Assembly (NCBI RefSeq): GCF_003063355.1
Contig: NZ_NESH01000008.1
Location: 1 to 64,000 of the forward strand
From: Limnohabitans sp. Bal53
Lineage (GTDB): Bacteria > Pseudomonadota > Gammaproteobacteria > Burkholderiales > Burkholderiaceae_C
Reading direction: 5' to 3'
Length of the DNA stretch: 64,000 nucleotides
Part shown: one piece after another, positions 42,501 to 54,500 of the stretch
How the letters are laid out: every line of letters begins with the position of its first letter
Position numbering within the stretch: the first letter of the stretch is position 1
Notes under the pieces: generated by a model
Databases searched by the model: none
Seen by the model: the letters and a program-made list of their open reading frames with translations, nothing else
What the model was told of the DNA's origin: nothing
Made by a program: the position numbers and the translations under genes

Positions 42501-45500
42501 GCCGAGCCGACAGCATCGGCGTTCGAATCAAATTGCCGAAGGAAAATGTCTGTCCCCGTCGCCCAGGTTACTGCAAAACCGCCACCCGCTAACGTAATTA
42601 AATCTGACTGGCCACTGGCCGTGGCGATAAAGGTCGACCGGGTAGTCCCGTTCAGGTTTAAAACACCAGCGTATACCGTATTGTTGGCCTTGAACGATAG
42701 TACAAAACCACTGCTGTCTTTCAGTGCCTTTATATCTATCGAGGCTTGGTCAATGTTTGATCCGACACCAGAGAACACAAGGTCTCGAACAAATGCGCCA
42801 TCTCCGTCAAATACCCTAATCGATATAGCCTGGGTACCGGTTAACCAAGAGATTCCAAATCCTCCACTTGGCAACGCGGCTGTCTGTGGATTCCCAACAT
42901 CAACATTCAAAATGTTGTCGGCGTATGTCGTGCCGGTACCGTTACCAGGGCCGGTGGCAATAAATTTAAGGCCTGCCGTATTGCTTACTGCACCTACCTG
43001 CTTAAAGTCAGTATTGCCAAGGGTCGCAATTTCATATGTGCGCCCAGGCTCAAGCTGGCCAGCAGGTACTGTATCGTGAATGGGTTCACCGTCTGAACCA
43101 AAGCGTTTGAAAGCTATCGTTTGAAGATTTGGTGTCGCCTTATTCAAACTGACAACATCGTGCCAAGTTGCTATGACACCGCCGTCTGCCAATTCCGCCA
43201 CTCCGCCCCAGAACTGATGCTCAATAACTTGAGTACTTACCAGAAATGTTTCGCGTAATACGTCACCATTTGCGTCAAAATGCTTAGCATAAATATCTGA
43301 TCGGGTCCCGGCCCCCGGCCAGTGACGCCAAAATATCATAAAGCTGCCATCACCGAGGCCAGCTGCAAAAGCCTTATACCCCTGAGTATTGCCTACGTTC
43401 GATTCAACACGAACTTCTTGCCCAATTTTTTGCCCATCTGCACCGTAAATTTGGAATGTTGGATACTCCCAATAGCTCGTACCAGACCGCAGAGCCGATG
43501 ACGTGTAAGCCACAACAAACCCGCCCCCTGCCAGAGATGCAACATCAGGGTTTCTCTGGTCCCTGAGCATTTCAGATACTGGAAATTCTGTCGATCCAAG
43601 CACGTCATCACCGGAGGTACCAACCTTGGGCAACGCCGAGATCTCATAGGCCATATCAGCAAACTGCAGCGCCTCGACGCTGATGAGCTTGTCCGTGCCT
43701 TCAGGCGAGTTGGTGCGCAGGTCCTTGATTTGCCAGTTGCCGTCGGTCAAAGGCGAAATCTGATACTCGGAGAAGTTGCCAGCGTAATAGGCGGTGTCGT
43801 AACCACCCGCGCCACTGATCGTATCGTTGCCACCGCCGCCGCTGAACAGGTCGTTAGCGTCGGTGCCTGTCAGTGGCTCTGGGCCTGAGCCGCCAGTGGC
43901 CGGGGCATCAACGGTGTAGCTGGCATCGGCAAACTGCAAAACTTCGATGCCATACAGGGTGTCAACGCCATCCCCGGCAATAACAGCAAACGTTGGGGCA
44001 TTGCATTTAATTGCATAGTCACCCCCCCCCATACTCCTAATAGAAGCCGCGTATGCGGATGTGCCATCAGCTAACTTTGCAATGGCTGCCGGTAGTGTGA
44101 AATAAGTCCAACTGCTATTGGCGCCGGCATAAGTGACCGCTCCGTCATATATGTCGAGTATTTTTAGTTCTTTGATTTGACTGGCGTCACCACTTATGAC
44201 CCGGTTGTCAACGTAGATACGGTTTATTGCGGTATTGATGTAAGCCCACTCAACTCCGCCTGCGACGATGGTGCCTTTGGTACCCAGTTCTGCGACGTTA
44301 TGCGTAACCTGCACGCCATAACCGGCAGTTGTTGTCAGGGTGTAGTCGGCATAGTTACCGGCAAAGACCGCAATATCTTGGCCCGCCCCGCCGTTGAGGG
44401 TGTCGTTGCCCCCAAGACCAATAAGCACATCGTTACCCGAGGTGCCGCTTAACGCAAATGCGCCCTCGGATGAGTCTACAAAAAAGCTACTCGAGAGATC
44501 AACGGCCTGGTCTTTGAACTGCAAGGTCTTGATGCCAATGACTTTGTCCGTGCCATCGTTGCCATCAACGGTGGTGTCGATGTCTTTGACCTGCCAGTTG
44601 CCATCCAGCGTTGCGGTGATGCGGTAGTCGGCGTAATTGCCAGCAAAGACGGCGACATCGTTGGCTTGCTGACCCTGCAATGTGTCGTCGCCTACGCCGC
44701 CAATCAGCACATCCGCTCGTGTGCTGTCGCCAGTTAATGCGTTGTTCTGACTATCCCCAAGCGTCGTGACGGCGGTGATCTTGTAAGCCAGGTCGTTGAA
44801 CTGCAACGTTTTAATGCTGATCAGCTTATCCGTGCCATCCGGTGAGTTGGTGCGCAAGTCCTTGACCTGCCAGTTGCCATCGGCCAGCGGGCTGATCAGG
44901 TAGTCTGCATAGTCACCAGCGTACAGCGCGATGGTGTTGTCGTCATGTCCGGTCAGGGTATCGTTGCCGGCCAGCCCCAGCAAAATTTGCATTTCTGCTG
45001 TGGCCTGCAAAGGATTCGCCCCTTCGTCGCCAACATAAATAGCTGCCGGTTTGTAGGACTGGTCTGCAAACTGTAAGACCTCGATCGAGAACAGCTTGTC
45101 TGTGCCGTCGGGGCCCTGAACTTGCCAGCTGCCATCAACCCTCGGGGCCAGAGTGTATTGATCGTAATTACCGGAGTACACCACCACATCCATGCTGCCA
45201 ACGCCTGTGATGGTGTCGTCACCCGCGGTATTGACATGTAACACGCTGTTGAAGTCATAGGAGCTGTCAGCAAACTGCAAGCGCTCAACCCGAATCAGCT
45301 GGTCAGTGCCATCACGCAGGGCGTTTGAGTCTTTCACCTCCCAGTACCCGTTGGACAAACCCCTGATCGAGTAATCGGCAAAATTGCCCGAGTACACCAT
45401 CAGGTCATTGCCGGCGCCGCCGTCGATGGTGTCGTTGCCAGCGCCACCAACCAACAACTCGTCGGCACTGGTGCCCGTCAGCGTGTTGTTCTGCGCGTAT

Positions 45501-48500
45501 TTTGGCCACGCGGTGATCGTGTAAGTGGTGTCGGCAAACTGCAGGGCCTCTATGCCAATCAGGGTGTCGGTGCCCTCATCGCCAAAATCATAAGTCGCTG
45601 TGGTGTCAGTGGGGTTGTTGTCAATCACCTGCCAGTTGCCATCGCCATTGAGGCGCATCAGGTATTGGCCCGCATCGCCTGCAAACACGGCAACGTCGAC
45701 GCCCGCACCACCTGTCAAGGTGTCGTTGCCGGCAAGCCCGATCAGCACATCATTGCCAGCGCCAGCATTCAGTGCAGAGCTCAACGCATTGCTGGCAGAA
45801 GTGCCCAGCGTGATGTTGGCTGTGATGGTGTAGGTCAGGTCCGCAAACTGCAAGGCTTCGATGCCCGTGAGCTTGTCGGTGCCGTCATCGCCACCTGCTG
45901 ATGGGTTGGTGTCCAAGACCTGCCAGTAGCCGTCCAAAGTGGCGGTGATTCGGTAGTCGGCAAAACTGCCCGCAAACACCGCCACGTCGTAACCTTCGCC
46001 GCCGTTGATCTCATCATTGCCAGCCCCACCAATCAGCACATCGTTGCCGCCCAACCCAGACAAAGTGTCTGTGCTGCCAGAACCCTTGAGCAGGTCATCA
46101 AAATCGGTTGCGACAGCAACTGGCGCGGCGAGCAGGGTGTAGGCCTGGTCCTTGAACTGCAAGGCTTCAATGCCGATAAGCTTGTCGGTGCCATCGGCGC
46201 CATCTAGCGTGGCGTCCAGATCGCGCACCTGCCAATTGCCATCAGCAAGTGGCGTGATCAGATAGTTGGCAAAGTTGCCGGCAAAAACTGCCGTGTCGTG
46301 GCCCGCACCACCAGTCAGCGTGTCGTCACCACCCAGGCCAATCAGCACATCATTGCCCACGCCAGCATTGAGCGCAGAGCTCAACGCGGTACCGGCAGCG
46401 GTTCCCAGGGTGATATTGGCTTCGATCTGGTAGGTCTGGTCTGTAAACTGCAGGGCTTCGATGCCCGTGAGCTTGTCGGTACCGTCTGGCGAATTGGCCC
46501 GCAAATCCAAGACCTGCCAGTAACCGTCCAGTGTGGCCGTGATGCGGTAGTCGGCAAAGCTGCCTGAGTACACCGCCACGTCGTAGCCAATTTCACCGGT
46601 GACCGTGTCATCTCCACCGTTAAGCAGATCGTCGCCACCCTGGCCAATCAGCACATCATTACCAAGGCCGCCATCAAGCGTATTTGCCGAGACGTTACCA
46701 AGGACAATATCGGTGCTCAGCACAAAGGTGGGGTTAAAGGATGCGTCCGCGCGGTCAGCAAACTGCAGCGCCTCGATGCCTGTGAGGGTGTCTGTGCCAT
46801 CGGGCGAACCGCTGCGCAGATCCCTGACCTGCCAATTACCGTCTGTTGTAACGGTAATGCGGTAGTCAGCATAGTCACCGGCGTAAACCGCCACGTCGTA
46901 CCCGCCTGCACCATTGAGCGCATCGTCGCCGCCCAAGCCAATCAGCACATCGTTGCCGGCGGTAGTGGTGACGGCGTTGGTCCCGAGCGTGTCGACCGTT
47001 GGCGTGACCAATAGCGTGAAGTTCGGGCCGCTTGCACTATCTGCAAACTGAAGCGCCTCAATGCCGATGAGCTTGTCGGTGCCCTCGGGCGAGTCGCTAC
47101 GCAGGTCCCTGACCTGCCAGTTGCCATCTGTGGTGGCGGTGATGCGGTAGTCGGCGAAGTTGCCGGCGTACACCGCCACATCGTAACCGTCTGCGCCCGT
47201 CAGGGTGTCGTTGCCGCCCAAACCAATGAACACATCCGAGCCAGTACCCCCAAGCCGACTGCTCGCGTCTGTGTCGCCCAGATGCATGTCCGCAACAATC
47301 TGATAGTCCACGTCTGCAAACTGCAAACGGGTGATGCCCACGAGCTTGTCTGTGCCGTCGTCGCCGTCTGCTGCGTAGGTGTCTTTGACTTGCCAGTTTC
47401 CGTCTAGCGTTGCCGTGATGCGGTAGCCTGCGTAGTTGCCCGCAAATACGGCAACGTCGTAGCCTGCACCGCCCGTTAGGGTGTCGTTGCCGCCCAAGCC
47501 TATGAGGAAGTCGTTATCTGCGCTGCCCGTCAAGGCGTCGTTGACATCGTTGCCACTGGCATCGCGCGTGCCAACCCTGGTGCCGGCCGAGATCTGATAG
47601 GTCAGGTCAGCGAACTGCAGGGTGGTGATACCGATTAGCTTGTCAACGCCATCGTCGCCGTCTGTTGCATCGGTGTCCTTGACTTGCCAGTTTCCGTCCA
47701 GCGTGGCCGTGATACGGTAGCCGTTGGCGTTACCCGCGTAAACCGCCACATCGCCGAGTTCGCCCATGAGCGTGTCATCGCCAGCACCGCCAACCAAGAC
47801 ATCATCCTGGTTCACGAACCCAGTCAAGACATTATTTTGCGCGGTGCCCAAAATGGGCTTCAGGCTAATGTGGTACGTGGTGTCAACGAACTGCAGCGCC
47901 TCAATACCAATGAGCGTGTCGGCGCCATCATCGCCATCAGCCACTAGCAGGTCGGTCACCAGCCAATGGCCCGCTGGCGTCGCCGCGATCAGGTAGTCGG
48001 TAGACAAGCCGGAGAATACCGCCACGTCACTGCCAGCACCACCAATTAATGTGTCATCGCCACCAAGGCCGATCAACACATCGTCAGCTCTGTCGACAGT
48101 CTCGCCAGTTACAACTACCTCGCCAGTCGCCAACTGACTCACCACCGGCGCACCAATGAAGGTCATCTGAGCGCCGTCAATGCTTGCATCGGCTGCGTAG
48201 AACTGGGCATAGCCATGGGTGTAGCCCGCAAAGTCAGCCGACCAGCTGGTAACGAAACGCCCGCCAGCCAGCGCCAAAACATCAGGCGCCCCATCAAAGA
48301 CCAACGGACTACCCACCGCTGCACCCACGCTATCGACCACCTGCGCGTAATGCAAGACCTGCGTCGTGTCATGCCAGTCGGCAACAAAGCCACCGCCCAC
48401 TAGCGCGGTGATATTGGGGGCATAGCCAACATCAAGCACCGCACCTGCAGCCGCTGCGTCGGCCCCGTATGCCTGAACATGATGCTTGCCATCGCTGGTG

Positions 48501-51500
48501 TCCAACCACTCAGCTACAAAATGACCATCGGCAAGCGCGGTGAAGCGCGGCTCGAAGCTGAACGTGTGTTCGCCCCCAACCGCAACCGATAGGGCATCAA
48601 AGGCTTGTGCAAAATAGGTGGTGCTTCCCGCGGCCGATGATGACCAGGTCGCCAGTAAGCCTCCGTTGCTTAACGCGACAAACGATGGCTGTACGTCAAA
48701 GGCCAACAGAGCGCCCACCGCAGTGCCATTTGCTGCGTACTTCTGAACGGGGTAGCTCGTCGTTCCCGCGGACGATTGCAAGCCCGTCACCACATACCCA
48801 CCATCGCGCAGCGCCGTGAGTTCGCCTGTTATCTCGGTCGTCGTCCCGCCCACACTAAAGGTGTTGAAGACCTGTAAGTAGTTGATTGCACTGGTCGTGG
48901 GCTCACCACCCGCCAGGGGCTGAGCCCAACGAAGTGCAAAGCCACCGTCACTGAGCGCTGTGGCGTTCGGCATGCTGACATAACTGGACGTTGTTGTCGC
49001 AGCGTCACCGTTGGCGGCGTATATCTGCATGAAACCTTCGCCGTTCGCGGCATCTGCCCACGTCGCGACAAAGCCTGCACGCGTCAGCTGCGTGAACACG
49101 GGGGTACCACTAAACGACAACTGAGCGCCAACCGAGGCGCCATCTGCTGCAAAAATTTGCGCCAGATAGTCGGTGGTGCCACTGTCATCATGTGCCCAGG
49201 TGGCCACGACGGAACCACTGCTCAACACCGTGAATGTGGCGGGATCCGTGAAGTCAATCACGTTGGTGTTGGCGGTGCCATCAGCGCCGTAAATTTGTGC
49301 GTGATGCGTTAGCACGCCAGATGCACTGGTCGACCAACTCACAACAAAGCGCCCATCGCTCAGCGGCTGCAGCGTCTGGAGGCTCTGGCTTAGTTGACCA
49401 ATCGGATCAACCGTGACGTCCAGTACATCACTGCGGTCAGCGCCATCCACCACGGACACCGCCACCCGACGCAACTCCAGCTGCGCGGTATCGATGGTGT
49501 TGTTAGCGTCATCGCCCGACAGCGGTGAATTGGGTAGTTGGTACGACAGATCTGCGAACTGCACGCCCTCGACATCGACCAGTACATAGCTCAAGCGATC
49601 ACTGCCATCCGCGGCCACCCCCGTGGTGGTATCCGTCACTTGCCAGTCACCATCCAGGGTAGCGGTGACCAAGTAATCAGCCGCATTACCAGCGAAGACC
49701 ACTAAATCATTGGCGGTCAAGCCTGTAAACGTCCCCTCGGCGTCGGCGAAAAACGGGGTAGCATTGAGCTCAAATGTGCGGTCACTGAACTGCAAAGCCT
49801 CCATGTCTATAAGCAGATCCACTGCGTCGGTGGCAAGGTCTGTTCCATCAATCGCCACACCGCGCGCATCGCTCACTTGCCAACCTGCCGATGTCGCTCG
49901 AATCACATAGTCGGCAAACGCACCAGCGTATACCGCCACGTCATATCCACCGCCGCCGTTGAGGACATCATCACCGCCAAGGCCGATGAATACGTCTTGA
50001 CCATCAGCACCATTGACAGCGTTAGGAACCATGGCATCTGGGCCAGCGGTGCCCACCGTGATCAGGGCACCAATCTCGTAGCTTTGATCTGCAAATTGCA
50101 GCGTCGTGATACCACTCAAAACATCGGTGCCATCATCGCCATCCAGCGTACGCGTGTCTTTGACCTGCCAGAACCCGTCCACTGTCGCGGTGATCTCGTA
50201 ACCGGCGTAGTCGCCGGAGAAGACGGCAAGATCAGTCACACCGCCGTGGAGGGTGTCGTTGCCCTCCCCGCCGATCAGCAGGTTATAGCCGCGGCTGAGC
50301 CCATTCATGGCACCATGAAGGACGTCGTCACCTGCACCGGCCACCAAGATGTCGTTGCCAAGTGTGCTTGTAAGCACATCAGATCCGGCAGTGCCTAGAA
50401 GTGGTATGCCAAAACGCTGACCATAGATATCTAGCTCATCAGCGTCGGTAGAGGTCCAGATGACCGTAAATCCGGTGTCATCAGAGGCCTTGACGACAGG
50501 CTCGTAATTATCGCCACTGGCTTGGGTGTAGACACCAAATTCGGTCCCAACGGCGTCGCCGTCCTTATCAAAGAACTGGCCGTAAATATCGCGGTTTCCA
50601 CTCTGATCGCTGGATGTCCATAACACCACGAAAGAGCCATCGCCAAAGGTCTGGACAACCTGTGAATCTTGGTCACCGTTGACTGTACTGTTGACCATGA
50701 AGTCCTGGCCATTGGCGGCACCCAATTCGTCAAACGCCTGCGCGTAAATGTCGGTGTAGCCTTGCTGGTCTGTCGATGTCCAGACCACCATGAATTTGCC
50801 GTTTGCGAGCATCTGCACCATCGGCATTGGCTCATCGGAGCTTGTCACGCTATCAACCCTGAACTCGTCGCTCAACGCCGTACCCGCCGCATCGAAGGTT
50901 TGGGCGTAAATGTCCCAGCCTATGCCATCAGTGAACGTGGTGCGCACGAGTACGAAGCCGCCACCGACAAGCTCTTGCACCAATTGCGGGTTATCCATTC
51001 CTTTGGCGGACACCGCATCGAACATACCGCCAATCGCAACACCGTCAGCGCCGAAGACTTGCCCATGGACGTACCAAGCCGCGCTCTCATTGATCGCAGA
51101 ACCGTTGCTGGCAACGCGCACCTCCAGCTCGGCACCACTGCCGACATCTGCTGCGCTCTCTAACAACACAGGCGTCACAGCCGAGGACGGTGCGCCAATT
51201 AGCGTAACCGTGTAGCCATACACATCCGCAACGCGTTGGTCGTAGGCGTACCCCGTGATGTCGACGGGAACCGTTGGTCTCGCCTGACCAGTACCCGAGT
51301 TTTCATTACCCGCAGCCGTTGCTTCAAACACAGCACCAACGACATTTTCACTTGCACCCAACGCGGTGAAGTCGGTATTACCCACGTCGGTTACGACGTA
51401 GCGAACACCCTGTTGCACGCCGCTGGCCGTCACGTTGTAAACCGGCGCTTCCCATTCCAGGAAGTCACCCGTGGCCTCAACCGTGACATTGCCGTTACGC

Positions 51501-54500
51501 TTACCAGCCCCGGCGTCTACCGCGGACTCGATCGAATCAATGTATACATCGCCAGCTGCCCGCAGAACAATGTCGTTACCGATGCGATCGGTATCGATGT
51601 GGAGGTCGCGGACATATGTGTCGCCACTGGTTCCAATCGTTATGGCGCCGTCGTAGGCACTCACTAAGTCGATGATTAAATCATCCGATTCGTTGATGAC
51701 GATGTCACCACGACCAGTTGACACAGCGGTCAAATGGTCGGTCATGGTATTTAAGCCAATGCCCGATGCGCTGGTAACGTCAATATTATTTCCAATGAAC
51801 ACCGAAGCTCCATTGGAAATAATATTGGCAGCATTGAGCTTGATGGTGCCCGCCGCCTCGTCCGCTCTCACGATACCTGCGTTCACGGTCAACGTGCCCA
51901 AAATATCCATCTCGATGTTGGCTGCAGCATCAAACCCAGCGAGGCCGCCAACAAAACCACTGAGAGTCAAGCTGTCCAACTTGAGATAAATATTCTGCGC
52001 GGCACGCAACGCAAAATTGCTGCTGGAGAGTCGATCCATTTGAACGTTTATGAAGCCTGTGTCCTGGGCGACACTTTGCTTGGGCACAACCGCACTCTCG
52101 TTGGCGTTAACAATGGTTTGGGCTTGCCGCTCCCCTTTTGCCGTGACGGTGAGTGCCTGGATTTGGGAGTAGCCATAGCCGGCGGTCATGGTGCCACCAA
52201 GGTAGACGTTTTCACCGGCAATCAGCTCAAGCTTCTTACCCGCAGTCAATACCCCCTCCAGGAAACTGAGGGTGCCGCCTGTCTCCAAAATCAAAGTGTC
52301 CGCGCTTAAGACGGTTGGCAATGTCTCGGTTAATGTGCCTGGCCCAGTGACTTGTAACTCGCCGTTGACTTCCACGTAATCAGCGACGCCGAAGCTAAAT
52401 GCATCTCCTGCTCGGTATTCGGTCCACACGGCACCCGATACGAATTGATACAGCTGCACATTTTGCGCCGCCACCAAGGCAATGCCACCGTTGTGGTCGA
52501 GTGAGTTGTTGGCGGTTGGTGTCGCGTCACTCCAAGCTAAGGGCTTCGCAACCGTGACTGAGCCTGACACACTGGTTAAGCGCAACATATCCCCGCTCAC
52601 CAAGCCCTCGCTACCAACCCGCAAGGTCCCCTGCGCCGTCAAGTCAACGGTGCTATTTAGCGTGTTGGCAACTGCAGACTTGGCAGTTTGAGCCCGCTTA
52701 ACCTCTAGGCCCGACGCTTTTTCCAAAGCACCGTCAAAGTCAGATAAGCCAATGTCACCAACGGTCGTCTGTGCATCCAACGAATTGATCGCCACCTCTA
52801 ACCCGGTGATGCCAGTTCCGGCTGTCAGCGTCAGCAGGTTAGCGACCAGATCGACATCATCGTCCGCACCACCCTCGCTGATAGATCCACCTGCGTTCAG
52901 GGTAATGCCGCCAGCCGAGCTGGCTTCAGTCAACGTCTCACCGACATCGTCGAAGTCACCATCATCGTTTATGTCGTTCTGCGGCGCGTCAGCAGCTGTT
53001 GCCAAATAAATGCCCACGTCCGCGTAGCGCACCACGATATCCCCAGCTGCCGTTACGCTCAGATTGTTATCGCTGCTGTTGCTTGCCAACACCACGCTGG
53101 CCACATCTACCGAGCCCGCAGCCTCAATGACCAAGTCACCGTCGCCAATGCGGGTGTTAGAAACGACGACATCTCGCGCAGTTGCCAACGACGCGTTCTC
53201 ATCTTGGTTTACGCGCACATCGCCCGCGCCGCTGGTATTGACCTGCAAGGTGTTCACCTGCGTCGCAAGGTCTACCAGCCACGATTGCCCAGTTTCGGGC
53301 GTCAGGCCTAACAAGCTCGCACGAACATCCAGGACATCAGCAACTACGCGGGTGCCCGCGCGCTGCGCCACCGCTCCTTGTGCGTAGAGAGTCACATCAC
53401 CGCGCTGCACGGTTTGTATATTGCCCACACTCAGGTCATTGAGCGCAGCAGTGGCGGCACCAGGTAGGTTGGCAGTAACCAAGCGGATATCGTTGGCATC
53501 GCTCCTACCCAGCGTGCTCGCGGCGAGCACAACCAGCTCACCGTAGTTGTGGATCGTAATCGCACCGTCGGCTGCCTGGACCTCAGTCACCAGCATATCT
53601 CCGGTATTGACAATTTCGATATTTCCTGCGCTGCTCAATAGCAACCTGTCGACCGTGAGCACTGCTGTCTTCAGGGTAATGGCGTTACCTGCCTCGACCG
53701 CCAAACTGTTCGCTTGAACCAGACCTGAAATAATTTGATCGGCCGCACTAACCGCAGACACGTTGGTCAACTTTGACTGCACCACTGCACCCGAAAGCGC
53801 TGACAAAGCAACTGCCCCCGTCGCCTTTAATGTCGCGCTGTGCATGCTGATATCGCCACCGTATTGGCCGGCCGTTAACACCACATCGCCAGCCAACGCG
53901 TTCAAACTAACATCACTGTCCGCATGGATATCACCATCGCCCGCAGCCAGACCCGCCGATATCGCGATCGAGTTGGCATCAATCGAGCCACTCAAGTAGA
54001 TATCTTGATCCGCGTTTAACGTGACGCTGTCAAAGATCGTTCCATCATCGCTACCCGTGAGACCGCCCAAGCTCAAGTCTGCCGCCGCATTCAATGTCAA
54101 GCTGGCGGCAGACTGCGCGACACCTTGGCTAGCCAACAACGATGCGGAGTCATCGAGCAGCAGGCTCCCGCCAGCCGTTACCGTTATTTCATTACCCGTT
54201 AGTTTTGACGCTATGGGCTTCAGCAGGCCGTCTGCGCCTGTCTGAGCCTGTCCAGCCAAGGTGAAGGTGCCCGCGGCGACAACGGACAGATCCTCAGATG
54301 CGGTCATCTTGCCGCTGATCAGCACCGAGCCACCCACATCAACGATGATGTGCCCCGCAGTCACCGAGTCAGCGGTGCCAAAGTTACTGCGCCCTGTTGC
54401 TACGTCATACCGAACATCGGTCACCAGCTCAAGCCTGGTCTCGTAAACGGGCTCGTCTTTCCATATGGTGACGGGCTTTAAGTTGACGACCTCAACATCC

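Larger units (their letters stand above)
41380..50410 (-). repeat. Giant protein: RTX calcium-binding block with about 20 LQFAD units
   Basis: RTX nonapeptide stretches such as GNDVLIGLGGDDTLTGGAG alternate with a unit DVAVFAGNYADYRITATLDG, then NWQVKDT...DGTDKLIGIEALQFAD, then a strand and the next RTX turn. I count about 20 LQFAD-type endings. RTX repeats bind Ca2+ and fold after export in known type I substrates. One propeller-like block (48.1-49.4 kb) and one more (42.35-43.6 kb) interrupt the series. Confidence 0.85.

Noticed and set aside
41380..50410. Regularly spaced DNA repeats that could suggest a CRISPR array
   Set aside because: The spacing is far too long, the copies diverge, and all are in-frame coding repeats of RTX type.
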